This document shows, piece after piece, positions 6,057 through 15,380 of a stretch of DNA of 23,294 nucleotides (position 1 is the stretch's first letter; each line of letters starts with the position of its first letter). The notes beneath the pieces were generated by a model. That model saw nothing but the letters and a program-made list of their open reading frames with translations. It did no database searches and was not told the origin of the DNA. Source of the stretch: 66-474 sp036568625 (GTDB lineage: Bacteria; Pseudomonadota; Gammaproteobacteria; Xanthomonadales; Rhodanobacteraceae). The stretch spans positions 1 through 23,294 of the forward strand of contig DATCSF010000218.1 of assembly GCA_036568625.1 (NCBI GenBank), read 5' to 3'. Position numbers and translations under genes: made by a program.

Positions 6057-8057
6057 ATGAGCGCTAATTCCGGTGAGGCACGCAAGGGCGCGTCCCTGCA
6101 GACCTGGCTGATCCTCTTCCTGCTGGCGGCAATCGTCCTCGCCGGCGCGGATTTCTTCCTGCTGAACCGGCACGATGGCCAGGACCGTGCCGCGGCACAG
6201 CTCACCACCCAGATCCAGGTGAATTCGCAGCAGGTCGCGAACTTCGCGCTGCAGGCCGCCAACGGCAACATCGACGCCTTCAAGGAACTGGCCAGCACCC
6301 GCGCGGCCATCGCGGCGGCGGTGCAGCACTTGAGCGAGGGTGATTCCGCGACCGGCCTGCCGGCCTACGGCGACGCGATCGGCGTACGCGAACCCATGGC
6401 TGCGCTGAGCCGCTCGTGGAACCAGTTGAATGCCGACCTCGGCAAGATCGAAGCCAACAAGGACGCCGTGCTGGATTCGGCCTCGCAGGCGGCCACTTTC
6501 AACCAGCAAATGCCGGACCTCAACTCCAAGATAACCCAGGTCATCAACATCCTGCAGTCCAGGGGTTCGGCTTCCAGCATCTACACCGCCTCGCAACTGA
6601 TGGTGTCGGGCGACCGCCTGATCCGCCGCGTGGGCGACGTGTTGCAGGGCGGCGCGGATTCCGCCTCGGCCGCCAACGGCCTTGCCCTCGACTCCACCAA
6701 CTACGGCGAAACCCTGAAGCAGCTGGCCGCCAGTTCCTCGGGCGAAGCCGACAGGATCCTCGTCGACGTGCAGAAATCCTGGGCTGGCCTTGAAGCGCCC
6801 GTGCAGAAGGTGATCGCGGCTGCGCCCACGCTGGTGACGGTGAAGAACGCCGCGACGCAGGCGTCGGTCGATTCTCAGGACGTGTTGCTGAAGGCCAACA
6901 GCGTTTCCAATGCGCTCGGCAAACTGCCGCAGACCCGTCCGTTCCCGAACGTGTGGTGGGGCTTGCTCGGGGCGTTGGCCGCGGCGGTGCTGGCCGTGGT
7001 GCTGGCGCTCAACTTCATTCGCACCGAGCGCAAGCGCTCGGCCGAAAGCCGCAGCCTCAACGAACGCAACCAGCAGGCGATCATGCGGCTGCTGGACGAA
7101 ATGGGCACGCTCGCCGAAGGCGACCTGACGGTGAAAGCCACCGTGACCGAGGACATCACCGGCGCGATCGCGGATTCGGTGAACTTCGCGGTCGAGGCGC
7201 TGCGTTCGCTGGTGACGACCATCAACGAAACCGCCGTGCGGGTGTCTTCCGCCGCGCAGGAAACCCAGGCCACCGCCAAGCATCTGGCGGACGCGGCCAA
7301 CCAGCAGGCCGAACAGATCACCTCGGCCTCGGCCAAGATCAACGAGATGGCGGTGTCCATCGACCAGGTGTCGCGCAACTCCGCCGACAGCGCGGAAGTG
7401 GCGCAGCGCTCGGTGCAGATCGCCTCCAACGGGGCGCAGATCGTGCGCCAGACGATCAGCGGCATGGATTCGATCCGCGAGCAGATCCAGGAGACGTCCA
7501 AGCGCATCAAGCGGCTCGGCGAGTCTTCGCAGGAAATCGGTTCGATCGTCGAACTCATCAATGACATCGCCGAACAGACCAACATTCTGGCCTTGAACGC
7601 GGCCATTCAGGCGGCGTCGGCGGGCGAGGCGGGCCGCGGCTTCGCGGTGGTCGCGGACGAAGTGCAGCGACTGGCCGAACGCGCGACCGGCGCCACCAAG
7701 CGCATCGAAACGCTGGTGCAGACGATTCAGTCGGATACGGTCGAGGCGGTGAGCTCGATGGAACAGACCACCACGCAGGTGGTGAACGGCGCGCGCCTGG
7801 CCGAGGACGCCGGCACCGCGCTGGGCGAGATCGAAAAGGTGTCGAACAACCTCGCAGGATTGATTCAAGGCATCTCCAGCGCGGCCAAACAGCAGTCCGC
7901 GGCGGCCACCAACATCTCATCGACGATGAGCTCGATTCAGCAGATCACCGCGCAGACTTCGGTGGGCGCGAATCAGACCGCGGAGTCGATCGGCAACCTT
8001 GCGCAGCTCGCGCAGGAGTTGCGCCGCTCGGTGGCCGACTTCAAGCTGCCGGCATAA
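6057..8057 (+). CDS. pilJ: PilJ, transmembrane chemoreceptor of the Pil-Chp system
   Basis: Inner-membrane methyl-accepting-type transducer that feeds surface or pilus signals to ChpA. 666 residues (about 680 in Pseudomonas). Membrane segment 1 is at about 17-36 (WLILFLLAAIVLAGADFFLL). The periplasmic domain, with PilJ-type helical repeats, runs to about 297, membrane segment 2 is at about 299-320 (WWGLLGALAAAVLAVVLALNF), a HAMP-like region runs to about 390, and the cytoplasmic signalling coiled coil follows. The hairpin tip at about 506-541 reads EQTNILALNAAIQAASAGEA and continues GRGFAVVADEVQRLAER, including the PilJ-type ASAGEAG sequence. GAGGTGGG at 6045-6052 lies 4 nt before the ATG and sets the start. 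chpA follows after 14 bp, with no pilK methyltransferase gene between them. Confidence 0.96.
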   Translation: MSANSGEARKGASLQTWLILFLLAAIVLAGADFFLLNRHDGQDRAAAQLTTQIQVNSQQVANFALQAANGNIDAFKELASTRAAIAAAVQHLSEGDSATGLPAYGDAIGVREPMAALSRSWNQLNADLGKIEANKDAVLDSASQAATFNQQMPDLNSKITQVINILQSRGSASSIYTASQLMVSGDRLIRRVGDVLQGGADSASAANGLALDSTNYGETLKQLAASSSGEADRILVDVQKSWAGLEAPVQKVIAAAPTLVTVKNAATQASVDSQDVLLKANSVSNALGKLPQTRPFPNVWWGLLGALAAAVLAVVLALNFIRTERKRSAESRSLNERNQQAIMRLLDEMGTLAEGDLTVKATVTEDITGAIADSVNFAVEALRSLVTTINETAVRVSSAAQETQATAKHLADAANQQAEQITSASAKINEMAVSIDQVSRNSADSAEVAQRSVQIASNGAQIVRQTISGMDSIREQIQETSKRIKRLGESSQEIGSIVELINDIAEQTNILALNAAIQAASAGEAGRGFAVVADEVQRLAERATGATKRIETLVQTIQSDTVEAVSSMEQTTTQVVNGARLAEDAGTALGEIEKVSNNLAGLIQGISSAAKQQSAAATNISSTMSSIQQITAQTSVGANQTAESIGNLAQLAQELRRSVADFKLPA

Positions 8058-8071
8058 AGGCGGGTGGGGCC

Positions 8072-11000
8072 ATGACCGCAGGCGACGACATGATGACCAC
8101 GACAGCCGGAGCTGCCGGCGTGGCCACGGTCGCATCGGAAACGGTGGTGGAGCGTGAGGCTGGCGGCAGCGTTCGGAAACCGACGATGCAACTGGAAGAA
8201 CACACCGACTTCTCGACCCTGGGCTGGATCAAGCCGCAGATCGACGAGCTTCTGTCGGAAGCCCGCCAGGCGCTCGAGGCTTATGCGGAGGATCCCGAAG
8301 ATGGGCGCCTGATGCAAAGTTGCGTCGGCCTGTTGCACCAGGTGCTCGGCACCTTGCGCATGGTTGAGTTGTACGGCGCCGCCGAGCTCGACCAGGAAAT
8401 GGAACACCTGGCGCAAGCCGTGCTGGACGGCACGGTCGATGACCGCGACGAGGCGTTGGGCGCGCTGATGCGCGGGCTGGTGCAGTTGCCCGATTACCTC
8501 GATCTGATCGAGAGCGGCCACAAGGACATTCCCATCGTCCTGCTCCCGCTGCTCAACGAATTGCGCGACGCGCGCGGCGCGGAGCCGATCGACCAGCGCG
8601 TGCTGTTCCACCCGGATATCGAGCGCCCGCTGCCGCCGGATGCGGCGGGTGCGCGCGTGGCGTATCCATTCGCCGACCTGCGTCAGCGCACCACCCAGAC
8701 CCGCGCGCGCTTCCAGGTGCAACTGCTGGCCTGGACCCAGGGTAAACAACCCAATTTCGCCGAGATGCGCGACTGCATGGACGAATTGCGCGCGGCGTGC
8801 CACGCCGAAGCGGCACGCCGTTTGTGGTGGGTGGCCGGCGGCGTGCTGGAAGCCTTGCAGCAGGGCCGGCTGGATCACCATCTTGCCAGCCTGCGCCAGC
8901 AGTTCGGCCATCTCGATCGCAGCATCCGCCACATGCAGGATCAGGGCGAGGAAGTCTGCGGCGACCAGGACGCGCGCGAACTCGTGCGCGGGTTGCTGTT
9001 CGCCGTCGCCAACGCGACGCCCGGCCCGGGTCGCACCCAAGCGATCGCGCAGTGTTTCGCGCTGGACCGCATGGTGCCGACGGAGGAAGAACTCGAGCGC
9101 GCGCGTGCGGCGATGTCGGGGCGCAACCGCGCGCTGCTGGATACCGTGGCCAAGGCGGTGCGCGAGGACCTGTTGCGCGTCAAGGAAGGGCTCGACATTT
9201 TCCTGCGCAAGGAAGACCGCAATCCGCAGCAGTTGGCGCCGCAGGTCGACACGTTGCACCGCGTCGGCGACACGCTCGGCGTACTCGGGCTGGAAACGCC
9301 CGCCAAGATGATCGGCGATCAGCGCAAGGTGATCATCGAAGTCATCGACGGCAAGCGCGAAGCGAAACCCGAAACCATCCTGGACGTCGCCAGCGCACTG
9401 CTGTACGTGGACGCCTCGCTGGACGAACACATCGAATGCCTGGGCGCCGCGGCGACCTCCGGCGATGCGCTGCCCTCCAGCGAAGCGCGCAAGATCATGC
9501 GCACGCTGATGCGCGAAGCCGGCGCCAACCTCGGCCGTGTCAAGGAACACATCACCGCGTTCATCGAATCGTCGTGGTCGCACGCGCAACTCGCCGACGT
9601 GCCCAAGCTGCTGGCCGAAGTTTCCGGCGCGCTGCGGATCCTGAACCTCGAACGTCCCGCGGAACTGGTGGACGGCGTCGACCGCTACATCGGCAATGAA
9701 CTGATCGCGGATCGCAAGGTCCCCACCGTCGATGAAATGGATACGCTGGCCGATGCGATGGCCAGTGTCGAGTATTACCTCGAGATCGGGCGCGATTCGA
9801 GTACCAGCGACAACCGCATTCTCGATGCCGCGCAGCACAGCCTCGAAACCCTGCACTACTGGCCGATCCCCGAGCGCCGCGAGGCAGCCGAGTCTGTTGC
9901 GCCCGAGTCCGTGGCCGCGGAAGCCACGCCGGTGGCGGCCGAAACCGCGATCGCTGCACCGGTCGAGCCGATCGGCAAGCGCGCGCCGATCGCCGTCGAC
10001 ATCCCCGTTGCGGCGCCGACCGAAACGCAAGCCGCGCAATCCGAATACGTGACCCCCGGCGTCGGTCCCGGCCACTGGGTCGAAGTCGAAGAGGAAGTGC
10101 TGGAGCGTGCCGGCGACGGCGATGCGGCCGCGCCGGTCGATACGTCTTTCCAGGATGCCGCCGGCATCGATGAGGAAATCCGCGAAGTCTTCGTCGAGGA
10201 GGTCGGCGAGGAAATCGCCAACATCAACGTCAACCTGCCGGCCTGGAAGGCCAATCCGGAAGACCTCGACACGCTCAAGAACGTGCGGCGCTCGTTCCAC
10301 ACGCTGAAGGGTTCCGGCCGGCTGGTCGGCGCCGCGGCGCTGGGCGAGTTCAGCTGGAAGATCGAGAACATGCTCAACCGCGTGCTCGATCGCACCGTCC
10401 AGCCCGACCAGAACGTGCAGGATGTGGTGGATGCAGCGGTCGCGACGCTCCCCAAGTTGCACGCCGGCCTGCAGGGCCGGCCCATCATGCTGGACCCGCC
10501 ACTCGACGCGATCATGCAGACTGCCGACAAGCTCGCGGCGGGCCAGCCGGCGCGGATCGCCGATTCGGTACAGGGTTATCACAAGGTCATCCGCAAGGTA
10601 CAGCGTTGGGTGCCGCTGGCCGAATCCGAAACGGCCGCCGTGGCGCCCGTGGTCACGCCGGATATCATCACGTCTCCGGAAACCGGCCTGCCGGTGGTGG
10701 ATCCGATCCTGCTGGACGTGTTGCGTACCGAAGTCGCGCAACATCTGGACAAGATGCGCGCCTATCTTGCGCGCGACGTCGACCACAACATTCCGGCGGA
10801 CGACGAGCTGATGCGCTCGGTGCACACGCTGCACGGCGCGGTCGCGATGGTCGGCATCGAACCGCTGGCCGGCATGCTGGCGCCCATGGAAGTGTGGGTA
10901 CGCCGCGTGCGCAGCGCAGACGCGCCACTTGATCGCGAAGGCTGCGATGCCATGCGCGATGCCGTGGCGATGACCGAACACATCATGGCACAGTTCGATG

Positions 11001-14000
11001 CGCCGGTTCCGGACGTGCCGGATACCACCGCGCTGACCGAGCGCCTGGAAGCCTTGCGCGACCGTTGGCCAGAGGCTGCGCCGTTTGGCGCATCGCGCGC
11101 GACAGCGGCGGACGCGGTTGCTGAAACCGTCGCATGGGAGGCGCTCGAGGAAGAATCCGGTGAAGGTGTGGCGGCGGTAGGGCTTGCGGCCGCCTCTACC
11201 TTGCCGACCGAAGATGATGCCGGCGCCCTCGCTGCGCGCGAACAGGCCGAACGCCTCGCTGCGGAAAAAGCGGAACGGGAACGTTTGGCCGAGCAGGCCG
11301 AAGCCGAACGCCTGGCTGCGGAAAGGGCAGAACGGGAACGTCTCGCCGAGCTGGCCGAGCAGGAGCGGGTTGCGGCCGAGCAGGTGGAAGCCGAACGTCT
11401 TGCTGCGGAACAGGCCGAGGCCGAGCGTCTTGCCGCGGAGCAAGCCGAGCGCGAACGCCTCGCAGCCGAAGAATCGGAACAGAAGCGGCTTGCGGCGGAA
11501 CAGGCCGAACAGGAGCGGCTTGCAGCCGAACAGGCCGAACAGGAACGCCTCGCGGCGGAACAGGCCGAAGCCGAACGCCTTGCGGCGCAAGCGGAGCAGG
11601 AACGACTGGCTGCGGAAAAGGCAGAGCACGAGCGTCTGCTTGCACAACAGGCCGAGCGCGAACGCATCGCGGCCGAGCAGGTCGAAGCCAAGCGCATCGC
11701 CGCCGCGCGTGCCGCCGCCGAGCGCGAAATCGCCGCGGCGGCGTTGCCGCCGTTCCCGGATGATCCGCAGCCGGAAGGCGCACTCGATATTCCCGGTCTC
11801 GATCCTGAACTGGTCAGCCTGTTCACCGAGGAGGGCGGTGAACTGCTGGACGCCAGCGACAGCCTGATCGCGACCCTTCGCGACGTACCCGACGACGTCG
11901 AGTGCGTGCGCGGCCTGCAACGCAACCTGCACACCTTGAAGGGCGGCGCCCGCGTGGTCGGCATCGCCGCCGTAGGCGATCTCGCGCACGCGATGGAAAC
12001 GCTGCTGGAGAAGATTGGCGAGCGCAAGCGCGCGCTCCAACCGGTCGAGGTGGACTCGCTCGAACGGGCCTTCGACCGCCTGCACGACATGGTCGAACGC
12101 GTCGAGCAGAACCGCGGAGTGGCCACGCCGGTCAACGCGATCGAACGCTTTGACGCGCTCGCCAAGGGTCGTCCGGTGGGTGCCAAGGCCAAGGCTGTCG
12201 CGGCGCCGCAACCCGAACCGGCGCCCGCTCGCGCGGAGCCCGCGCCGCCGCCGCGCGAAGCGCCGCAACCCGTCGAGACCGAAATACGTGCACCGGCCGA
12301 AATGATCCGCGTGCGTTCGGACCTGCTTGATTCACTGGTCAACGCGGCGGGCGAAGCATCCATCTACCGCGCGCGCCTGGAACAGCAGGTCGGCAATTTC
12401 CGTTTCAACCTGGTCGAACTCAACCAGACCGTCGCGCGCCTGCGCGAGCAGTTGCGCAAGCTGGAAATCGAAACCGAAACCCAGATCCTGTCGCGTTACC
12501 AGCGCGAGAACGAAGCCGGCGAAGGTGCGGCCTTCGATCCGCTGGAACTCGACCGCTTCTCCAACCTGCAGCAGTACTCGCGCGCGCTGGCCGAATCGGT
12601 CTCGGACCTGGCCTCGATCCAGGACATCCTGGACGACCAGACGCGCCAGTCCGAAACCTTGCTGCTGCAACAATCGCGGGTCAACTCCGATTTGCAGGAC
12701 GGCTTGATGCGCACCCGCATGGTGCCGTTCGAATCGATGGTGCCGAACCTGCGCCGTACGTTGCGCGGTGCCGCCGACGAACTCGGCAAGCGCGCGCAGT
12801 TGCGCGTCGAGGGCGCGCAGGGCGAAATGGATCGCAGCGTGATGGAGCGCATGAAGGCGCCGTTCGAGCACATGCTGCGCAACGCGCTCAGCCATGGCAT
12901 CGAGGATCCGGCCCAGCGCGTCGCGCTCGGCAAACCGATGGAAGGCACGGTCACCATCCACGTCGGCCGCCAAGGTACCGAAGTGCTGGTGCGCGTCTCC
13001 GACGACGGCGCCGGTTTCGATCGCGACGCGATCCGCGCCAAGGCGATCGAGCGCGGCCTGCTCAAGCCCGACGTGCCGATCTCCGACAGCGAGCTGTTCA
13101 ACTTCGTGCTGCAGACCGGCTTTTCGACGGCCAGCGAAGTCAGCCAGTTGTCTGGCCGCGGCGTCGGCATGGACGTGGTCGCCAACGAAATCCGGCAACT
13201 GGGCGGTTCGCTGAACATCGAATCCGAGCGCGGGCGCGGCACCACTTTCAACATCCGCCTGCCGTTCACCCTTGCCGTGACGCAGGCGATCACCGTACGC
13301 GCGGGCGACACCACGTTCGCGGTGCCGATGACTTCGGTGCAGGCCGTGTCGCGCATTCCGGGCGAGGAAATGGCGGCGCGCATGGCCGGCGGCGATCGCA
13401 CCATCGAATACGTCGGTGAACCGTACCAGTTGCATGAGCTGTCGGAGTTGCTCGGCCTCGGCGCGTCGCATCCGACCGAAGACAGCACCGGCCAATTGCC
13501 GCTGCTGATGGTGCGCGCCGGCGATCTGCGCGCAGCGATCCACATCGATACCGTGATCGGTTCGCGTGAAATCGTGGTCAAGCCGGTCGGCCCGCAGATC
13601 AGCAACGTGCCGGGCATGTTCGGCGCCACCATCATGGGCGACGGCTCGGTGATGCTGATCCTCGATCTCGCCCCGCTGGTGCGTCATTTCGTCGCGAAGC
13701 AATCGGTTGCCGTGTTGGCAGTCGAGGCGGGCGAGCCGCTGGCGGCGGAACCGGCCAGACCGATCGCGGCGCCGCGGGACGAGGCAGGTCCGCGCCTGGT
13801 CATGGTGGTCGACGATTCCATCACCATGCGCAAGGTCACCACGCGCGTGCTGGAGCGCGAACAACTCGAGGTCGTCACGGCGAAGGACGGCGTCGACGCG
13901 CTGGAGCAATTGCAGGAGCGCGTGCCCGACGTGATGTTGCTGGATATCGAGATGCCGCGCATGGACGGCTACGAGTTGGCCACGCACATGAAAAACGATG

Positions 14001-14164
14001 CGCGGTTCCGCCACGTGCCGATCATCATGATCACTTCGCGCACCGGCGAGAAGCATCGCCAGCGCGCCTTCGAGATCGGCGTGGAACGCTATCTCGGCAA
14101 GCCCTACAGCGAAGCCGACCTGCTGCGCCACGTCAACGAGATGCTGGAGGCGCACCATGCCTGA
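8072..14164 (+). CDS. chpA: ChpA (PilL), multi-Hpt hybrid CheA-type histidine kinase
   Basis: Central kinase of the Pil-Chp system, passing phosphate to PilG and PilH. 2030 residues (P. aeruginosa ChpA about 2470). The N-terminal half has phosphotransfer-like modules with candidate His at 89 (LLHQVLGTL), 396 (TLHRVGDTLGVL), 743 (FHTLKGSGRLVG), 918 (VHTLHGAVAMVG) and 1287 (LHTLKGGARVVG). A FimL-like stretch at about 190-330 and a module at about 485-590 (LLAEVSGALRIL) look degenerate, the latter without the His. An Ala/Pro/Glu linker is near 607-660 and a Glu/Ala/Arg decapeptide helix at about 1053-1220. Then come dimerisation (about 1409-1540), HATPase (MLRNALSHGIE near 1600, DDGAGFD near 1644, GRGVGMDVV near 1690), CheW-like (about 1731-1880) and a receiver with D1958 and YLGKPYSE. 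The next gene overlaps its last 8 bp. Confidence 0.96.
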   Translation: MTAGDDMMTTTAGAAGVATVASETVVEREAGGSVRKPTMQLEEHTDFSTLGWIKPQIDELLSEARQALEAYAEDPEDGRLMQSCVGLLHQVLGTLRMVELYGAAELDQEMEHLAQAVLDGTVDDRDEALGALMRGLVQLPDYLDLIESGHKDIPIVLLPLLNELRDARGAEPIDQRVLFHPDIERPLPPDAAGARVAYPFADLRQRTTQTRARFQVQLLAWTQGKQPNFAEMRDCMDELRAACHAEAARRLWWVAGGVLEALQQGRLDHHLASLRQQFGHLDRSIRHMQDQGEEVCGDQDARELVRGLLFAVANATPGPGRTQAIAQCFALDRMVPTEEELERARAAMSGRNRALLDTVAKAVREDLLRVKEGLDIFLRKEDRNPQQLAPQVDTLHRVGDTLGVLGLETPAKMIGDQRKVIIEVIDGKREAKPETILDVASALLYVDASLDEHIECLGAAATSGDALPSSEARKIMRTLMREAGANLGRVKEHITAFIESSWSHAQLADVPKLLAEVSGALRILNLERPAELVDGVDRYIGNELIADRKVPTVDEMDTLADAMASVEYYLEIGRDSSTSDNRILDAAQHSLETLHYWPIPERREAAESVAPESVAAEATPVAAETAIAAPVEPIGKRAPIAVDIPVAAPTETQAAQSEYVTPGVGPGHWVEVEEEVLERAGDGDAAAPVDTSFQDAAGIDEEIREVFVEEVGEEIANINVNLPAWKANPEDLDTLKNVRRSFHTLKGSGRLVGAAALGEFSWKIENMLNRVLDRTVQPDQNVQDVVDAAVATLPKLHAGLQGRPIMLDPPLDAIMQTADKLAAGQPARIADSVQGYHKVIRKVQRWVPLAESETAAVAPVVTPDIITSPETGLPVVDPILLDVLRTEVAQHLDKMRAYLARDVDHNIPADDELMRSVHTLHGAVAMVGIEPLAGMLAPMEVWVRRVRSADAPLDREGCDAMRDAVAMTEHIMAQFDAPVPDVPDTTALTERLEALRDRWPEAAPFGASRATAADAVAETVAWEALEEESGEGVAAVGLAAASTLPTEDDAGALAAREQAERLAAEKAERERLAEQAEAERLAAERAERERLAELAEQERVAAEQVEAERLAAEQAEAERLAAEQAERERLAAEESEQKRLAAEQAEQERLAAEQAEQERLAAEQAEAERLAAQAEQERLAAEKAEHERLLAQQAERERIAAEQVEAKRIAAARAAAEREIAAAALPPFPDDPQPEGALDIPGLDPELVSLFTEEGGELLDASDSLIATLRDVPDDVECVRGLQRNLHTLKGGARVVGIAAVGDLAHAMETLLEKIGERKRALQPVEVDSLERAFDRLHDMVERVEQNRGVATPVNAIERFDALAKGRPVGAKAKAVAAPQPEPAPARAEPAPPPREAPQPVETEIRAPAEMIRVRSDLLDSLVNAAGEASIYRARLEQQVGNFRFNLVELNQTVARLREQLRKLEIETETQILSRYQRENEAGEGAAFDPLELDRFSNLQQYSRALAESVSDLASIQDILDDQTRQSETLLLQQSRVNSDLQDGLMRTRMVPFESMVPNLRRTLRGAADELGKRAQLRVEGAQGEMDRSVMERMKAPFEHMLRNALSHGIEDPAQRVALGKPMEGTVTIHVGRQGTEVLVRVSDDGAGFDRDAIRAKAIERGLLKPDVPISDSELFNFVLQTGFSTASEVSQLSGRGVGMDVVANEIRQLGGSLNIESERGRGTTFNIRLPFTLAVTQAITVRAGDTTFAVPMTSVQAVSRIPGEEMAARMAGGDRTIEYVGEPYQLHELSELLGLGASHPTEDSTGQLPLLMVRAGDLRAAIHIDTVIGSREIVVKPVGPQISNVPGMFGATIMGDGSVMLILDLAPLVRHFVAKQSVAVLAVEAGEPLAAEPARPIAAPRDEAGPRLVMVVDDSITMRKVTTRVLEREQLEVVTAKDGVDALEQLQERVPDVMLLDIEMPRMDGYELATHMKNDARFRHVPIIMITSRTGEKHRQRAFEIGVERYLGKPYSEADLLRHVNEMLEAHHA
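11229..11731 (+). repeat. Degenerate 30-bp tandem repeat inside chpA (decapeptide helix)
   Basis: About 16 head-to-tail units encode variants of AEQAEQERLA; most are 10 residues (30 bp), several are 9 (27 bp). The longest near-identical stretch is around 11491-11580. The encoded segment is strongly alternating Glu/Arg with Ala and no Pro or Gly, predicting one long helix of about 167 residues (roughly 25 nm at 1.5 A per residue) between Hpt-like modules 918 and 1287. TolA-like helices and single alpha-helices are the closest known shapes. Confidence 0.85.
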
Positions 14165-15380
14165 TCATGCGATGGAAGCGCTGCCGCGCACGGCCCTCGT
14201 GTTCGGCGATGAGGCCACGGTCGCGCACGTGCGCGAAGCGATGGCCGGCCACGCCGACATCGTGTATGCGGCGTCCGCCACGGAGTTCGAGGTATCGCGC
14301 CTCGTTTCCGCGGGCGCAACGGCAACCCTGGTCAATCTGGACGGCGGCGACTGGCTGGATGCCGTCGAAACGGAACTGCACGCAGCGGGTATCGTGGTGG
14401 TGTACAACGATCCCGAAATTTCGCGGGCGCTGGAAGGCTGGGAACGCGCGCGCTGGTTGCGGCATCTCGTGGCGAAGTTGCGCGGCAGCCGCGATGTGGA
14501 CCCGCCGCGTCCGGAAACCCGGTCGCCCTCCGTTCCGGCGGTCGGGAGCGAGGCCGCCGCGCCAGCGGATGAATTTCCTGCGCCGCCTGCCGAAAACGCG
14601 GTGATCGAACGTCCGCTGTCGCCGAAGGAAATCGAAACCATGACCGTCGATTTCGTCGCCGGGCAGAACTCCGTTCCGATACGGGCGGCCCACGCCGTTC
14701 CGGCGGATGCGGAACCCGCATCCGGGACAGGCGTACCGTCGATGGACGTGCCCGACCCGGAGGCCGTCGTCGAGTCTGCGATGCCTTTCGAGCCGGTTTC
14801 GGGACCTGCTGCAGCGTCCGCGATTGCCTCGCGAGCCGAAGCGGAGCCGGTCGCGCTCGACTTCGACGGGGAAGGCGCGCTCGATGTCGATACCGAAGCG
14901 CTGTCGGCCATGATCGACGCACGGCTGGCGGAACCGGAGGCATCCGATGCCTCCGATTCGTCGCCGGTCTGGCGGGAGGTTTCGGCTGGCGCGGTGCCGC
15001 CCGTACCGGCCGAGGGGGTGCAGGGTTCGGCGACGGCTGCCGTGTTGCCAGACCCCGCGCCGACCGTCGGGCCTGCGTCGGCGGTGGACGACGATGCCGA
15101 CGTGCTCGCGAGTTTGCCGCCCCTCGACGATTGGCAACTGGTCGAGCCCGATACCGCTCCTGCGCCCGCCTCGAACGCCGGGGCGCGCAGGGCGCCGGAG
15201 CCGGTACTGTCCGACGCGTTCGCGGGTTTGGAATTGGTGCCGATGGAAACGATCGCGCCGCCCCGCAACGATGCTGATCCGATCCAAAGCTGGTTCGCCG
15301 GAGAGGTTGGCAAGCCGAAGGCGGCCGCGAACGGCTCCGTCGGGTCCGGTATCAAGGAGGTGAGCCATGAGCACGGCTGA
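14157..15380 (+). CDS. ChpB-like protein: degenerate receiver plus long acidic tail, methylesterase domain absent
   Basis: 407 residues in the place where Pil-Chp clusters carry chpB (CheB-type methylesterase). The N-terminal 100 or so residues (RTALVFGDEATVAHVREAMA, LVNLDGGDWLDAVETELHAAG, IVVVYNDPEISRALEGWERARWLRHLVAKLRG) look like the receiver-like start of xanthomonad ChpB/CheB proteins, recalled from the family rather than searched. It lacks the acidic pair and a clear phosphoacceptor site. The remaining 300 residues are low-complexity Ala/Pro/Glu/Asp/Ser sequence, probably disordered. The CheB catalytic motifs (a GASxGG-type Ser loop and His/Asp partners) are not present in this frame. 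The ATG overlaps the chpA stop (ATGCCTGA), and the 3' end overlaps chpC by 14 bp, so the gene is embedded in the operon and unlikely to be spurious. Role unknown; a scaffold or adaptor for ChpA/ChpC is possible. Confidence 0.78.
   Translation: MPDHAMEALPRTALVFGDEATVAHVREAMAGHADIVYAASATEFEVSRLVSAGATATLVNLDGGDWLDAVETELHAAGIVVVYNDPEISRALEGWERARWLRHLVAKLRGSRDVDPPRPETRSPSVPAVGSEAAAPADEFPAPPAENAVIERPLSPKEIETMTVDFVAGQNSVPIRAAHAVPADAEPASGTGVPSMDVPDPEAVVESAMPFEPVSGPAAASAIASRAEAEPVALDFDGEGALDVDTEALSAMIDARLAEPEASDASDSSPVWREVSAGAVPPVPAEGVQGSATAAVLPDPAPTVGPASAVDDDADVLASLPPLDDWQLVEPDTAPAPASNAGARRAPEPVLSDAFAGLELVPMETIAPPRNDADPIQSWFAGEVGKPKAAANGSVGSGIKEVSHEHG
15351..15366 (+). promoter_or_regulatory. Consensus ribosome binding site of chpC
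   Basis: AAGGAGGTGA at 15354-15363 is a full match to the anti-Shine-Dalgarno end of 16S rRNA, with AGGAGG ending 6 nt before the ATG at 15367. It is by far the strongest site in the cluster and lies inside the coding sequence of the preceding gene. It fixes the chpC start and suggests ChpC is translated at a high rate independently of the upstream gene. Confidence 0.85.

Noticed and set aside
5938..6060. 61-codon frame starting inside repeat copy C
   Set aside because: Its sequence is the repeat itself plus the pilJ leader, without a plausible ribosome binding site, and it is not shared by other repeat copies.
4311..7868. 1185-codon open frame on the minus strand opposite pilG-pilJ
   Set aside because: Shadow of high-GC coding sequence: the opposite strand encodes clear PilG, PilH, PilI and PilJ domains. 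The product is Arg/His/Gly/Asp-rich with no domain signature.
7973..12268. 1431-codon open frame on the minus strand opposite chpA
   Set aside because: Same cause. The periodic Phe/Leu/Gly stretch in it is only the reverse complement of the chpA decapeptide repeat.
14157..15380. Possible frameshifted CheB domain hidden in another frame
   Set aside because: The other frames in this stretch are Arg/Pro-rich shadows with no GASxGG-type or His motif, and chpC starts immediately afterwards with its own consensus ribosome binding site.
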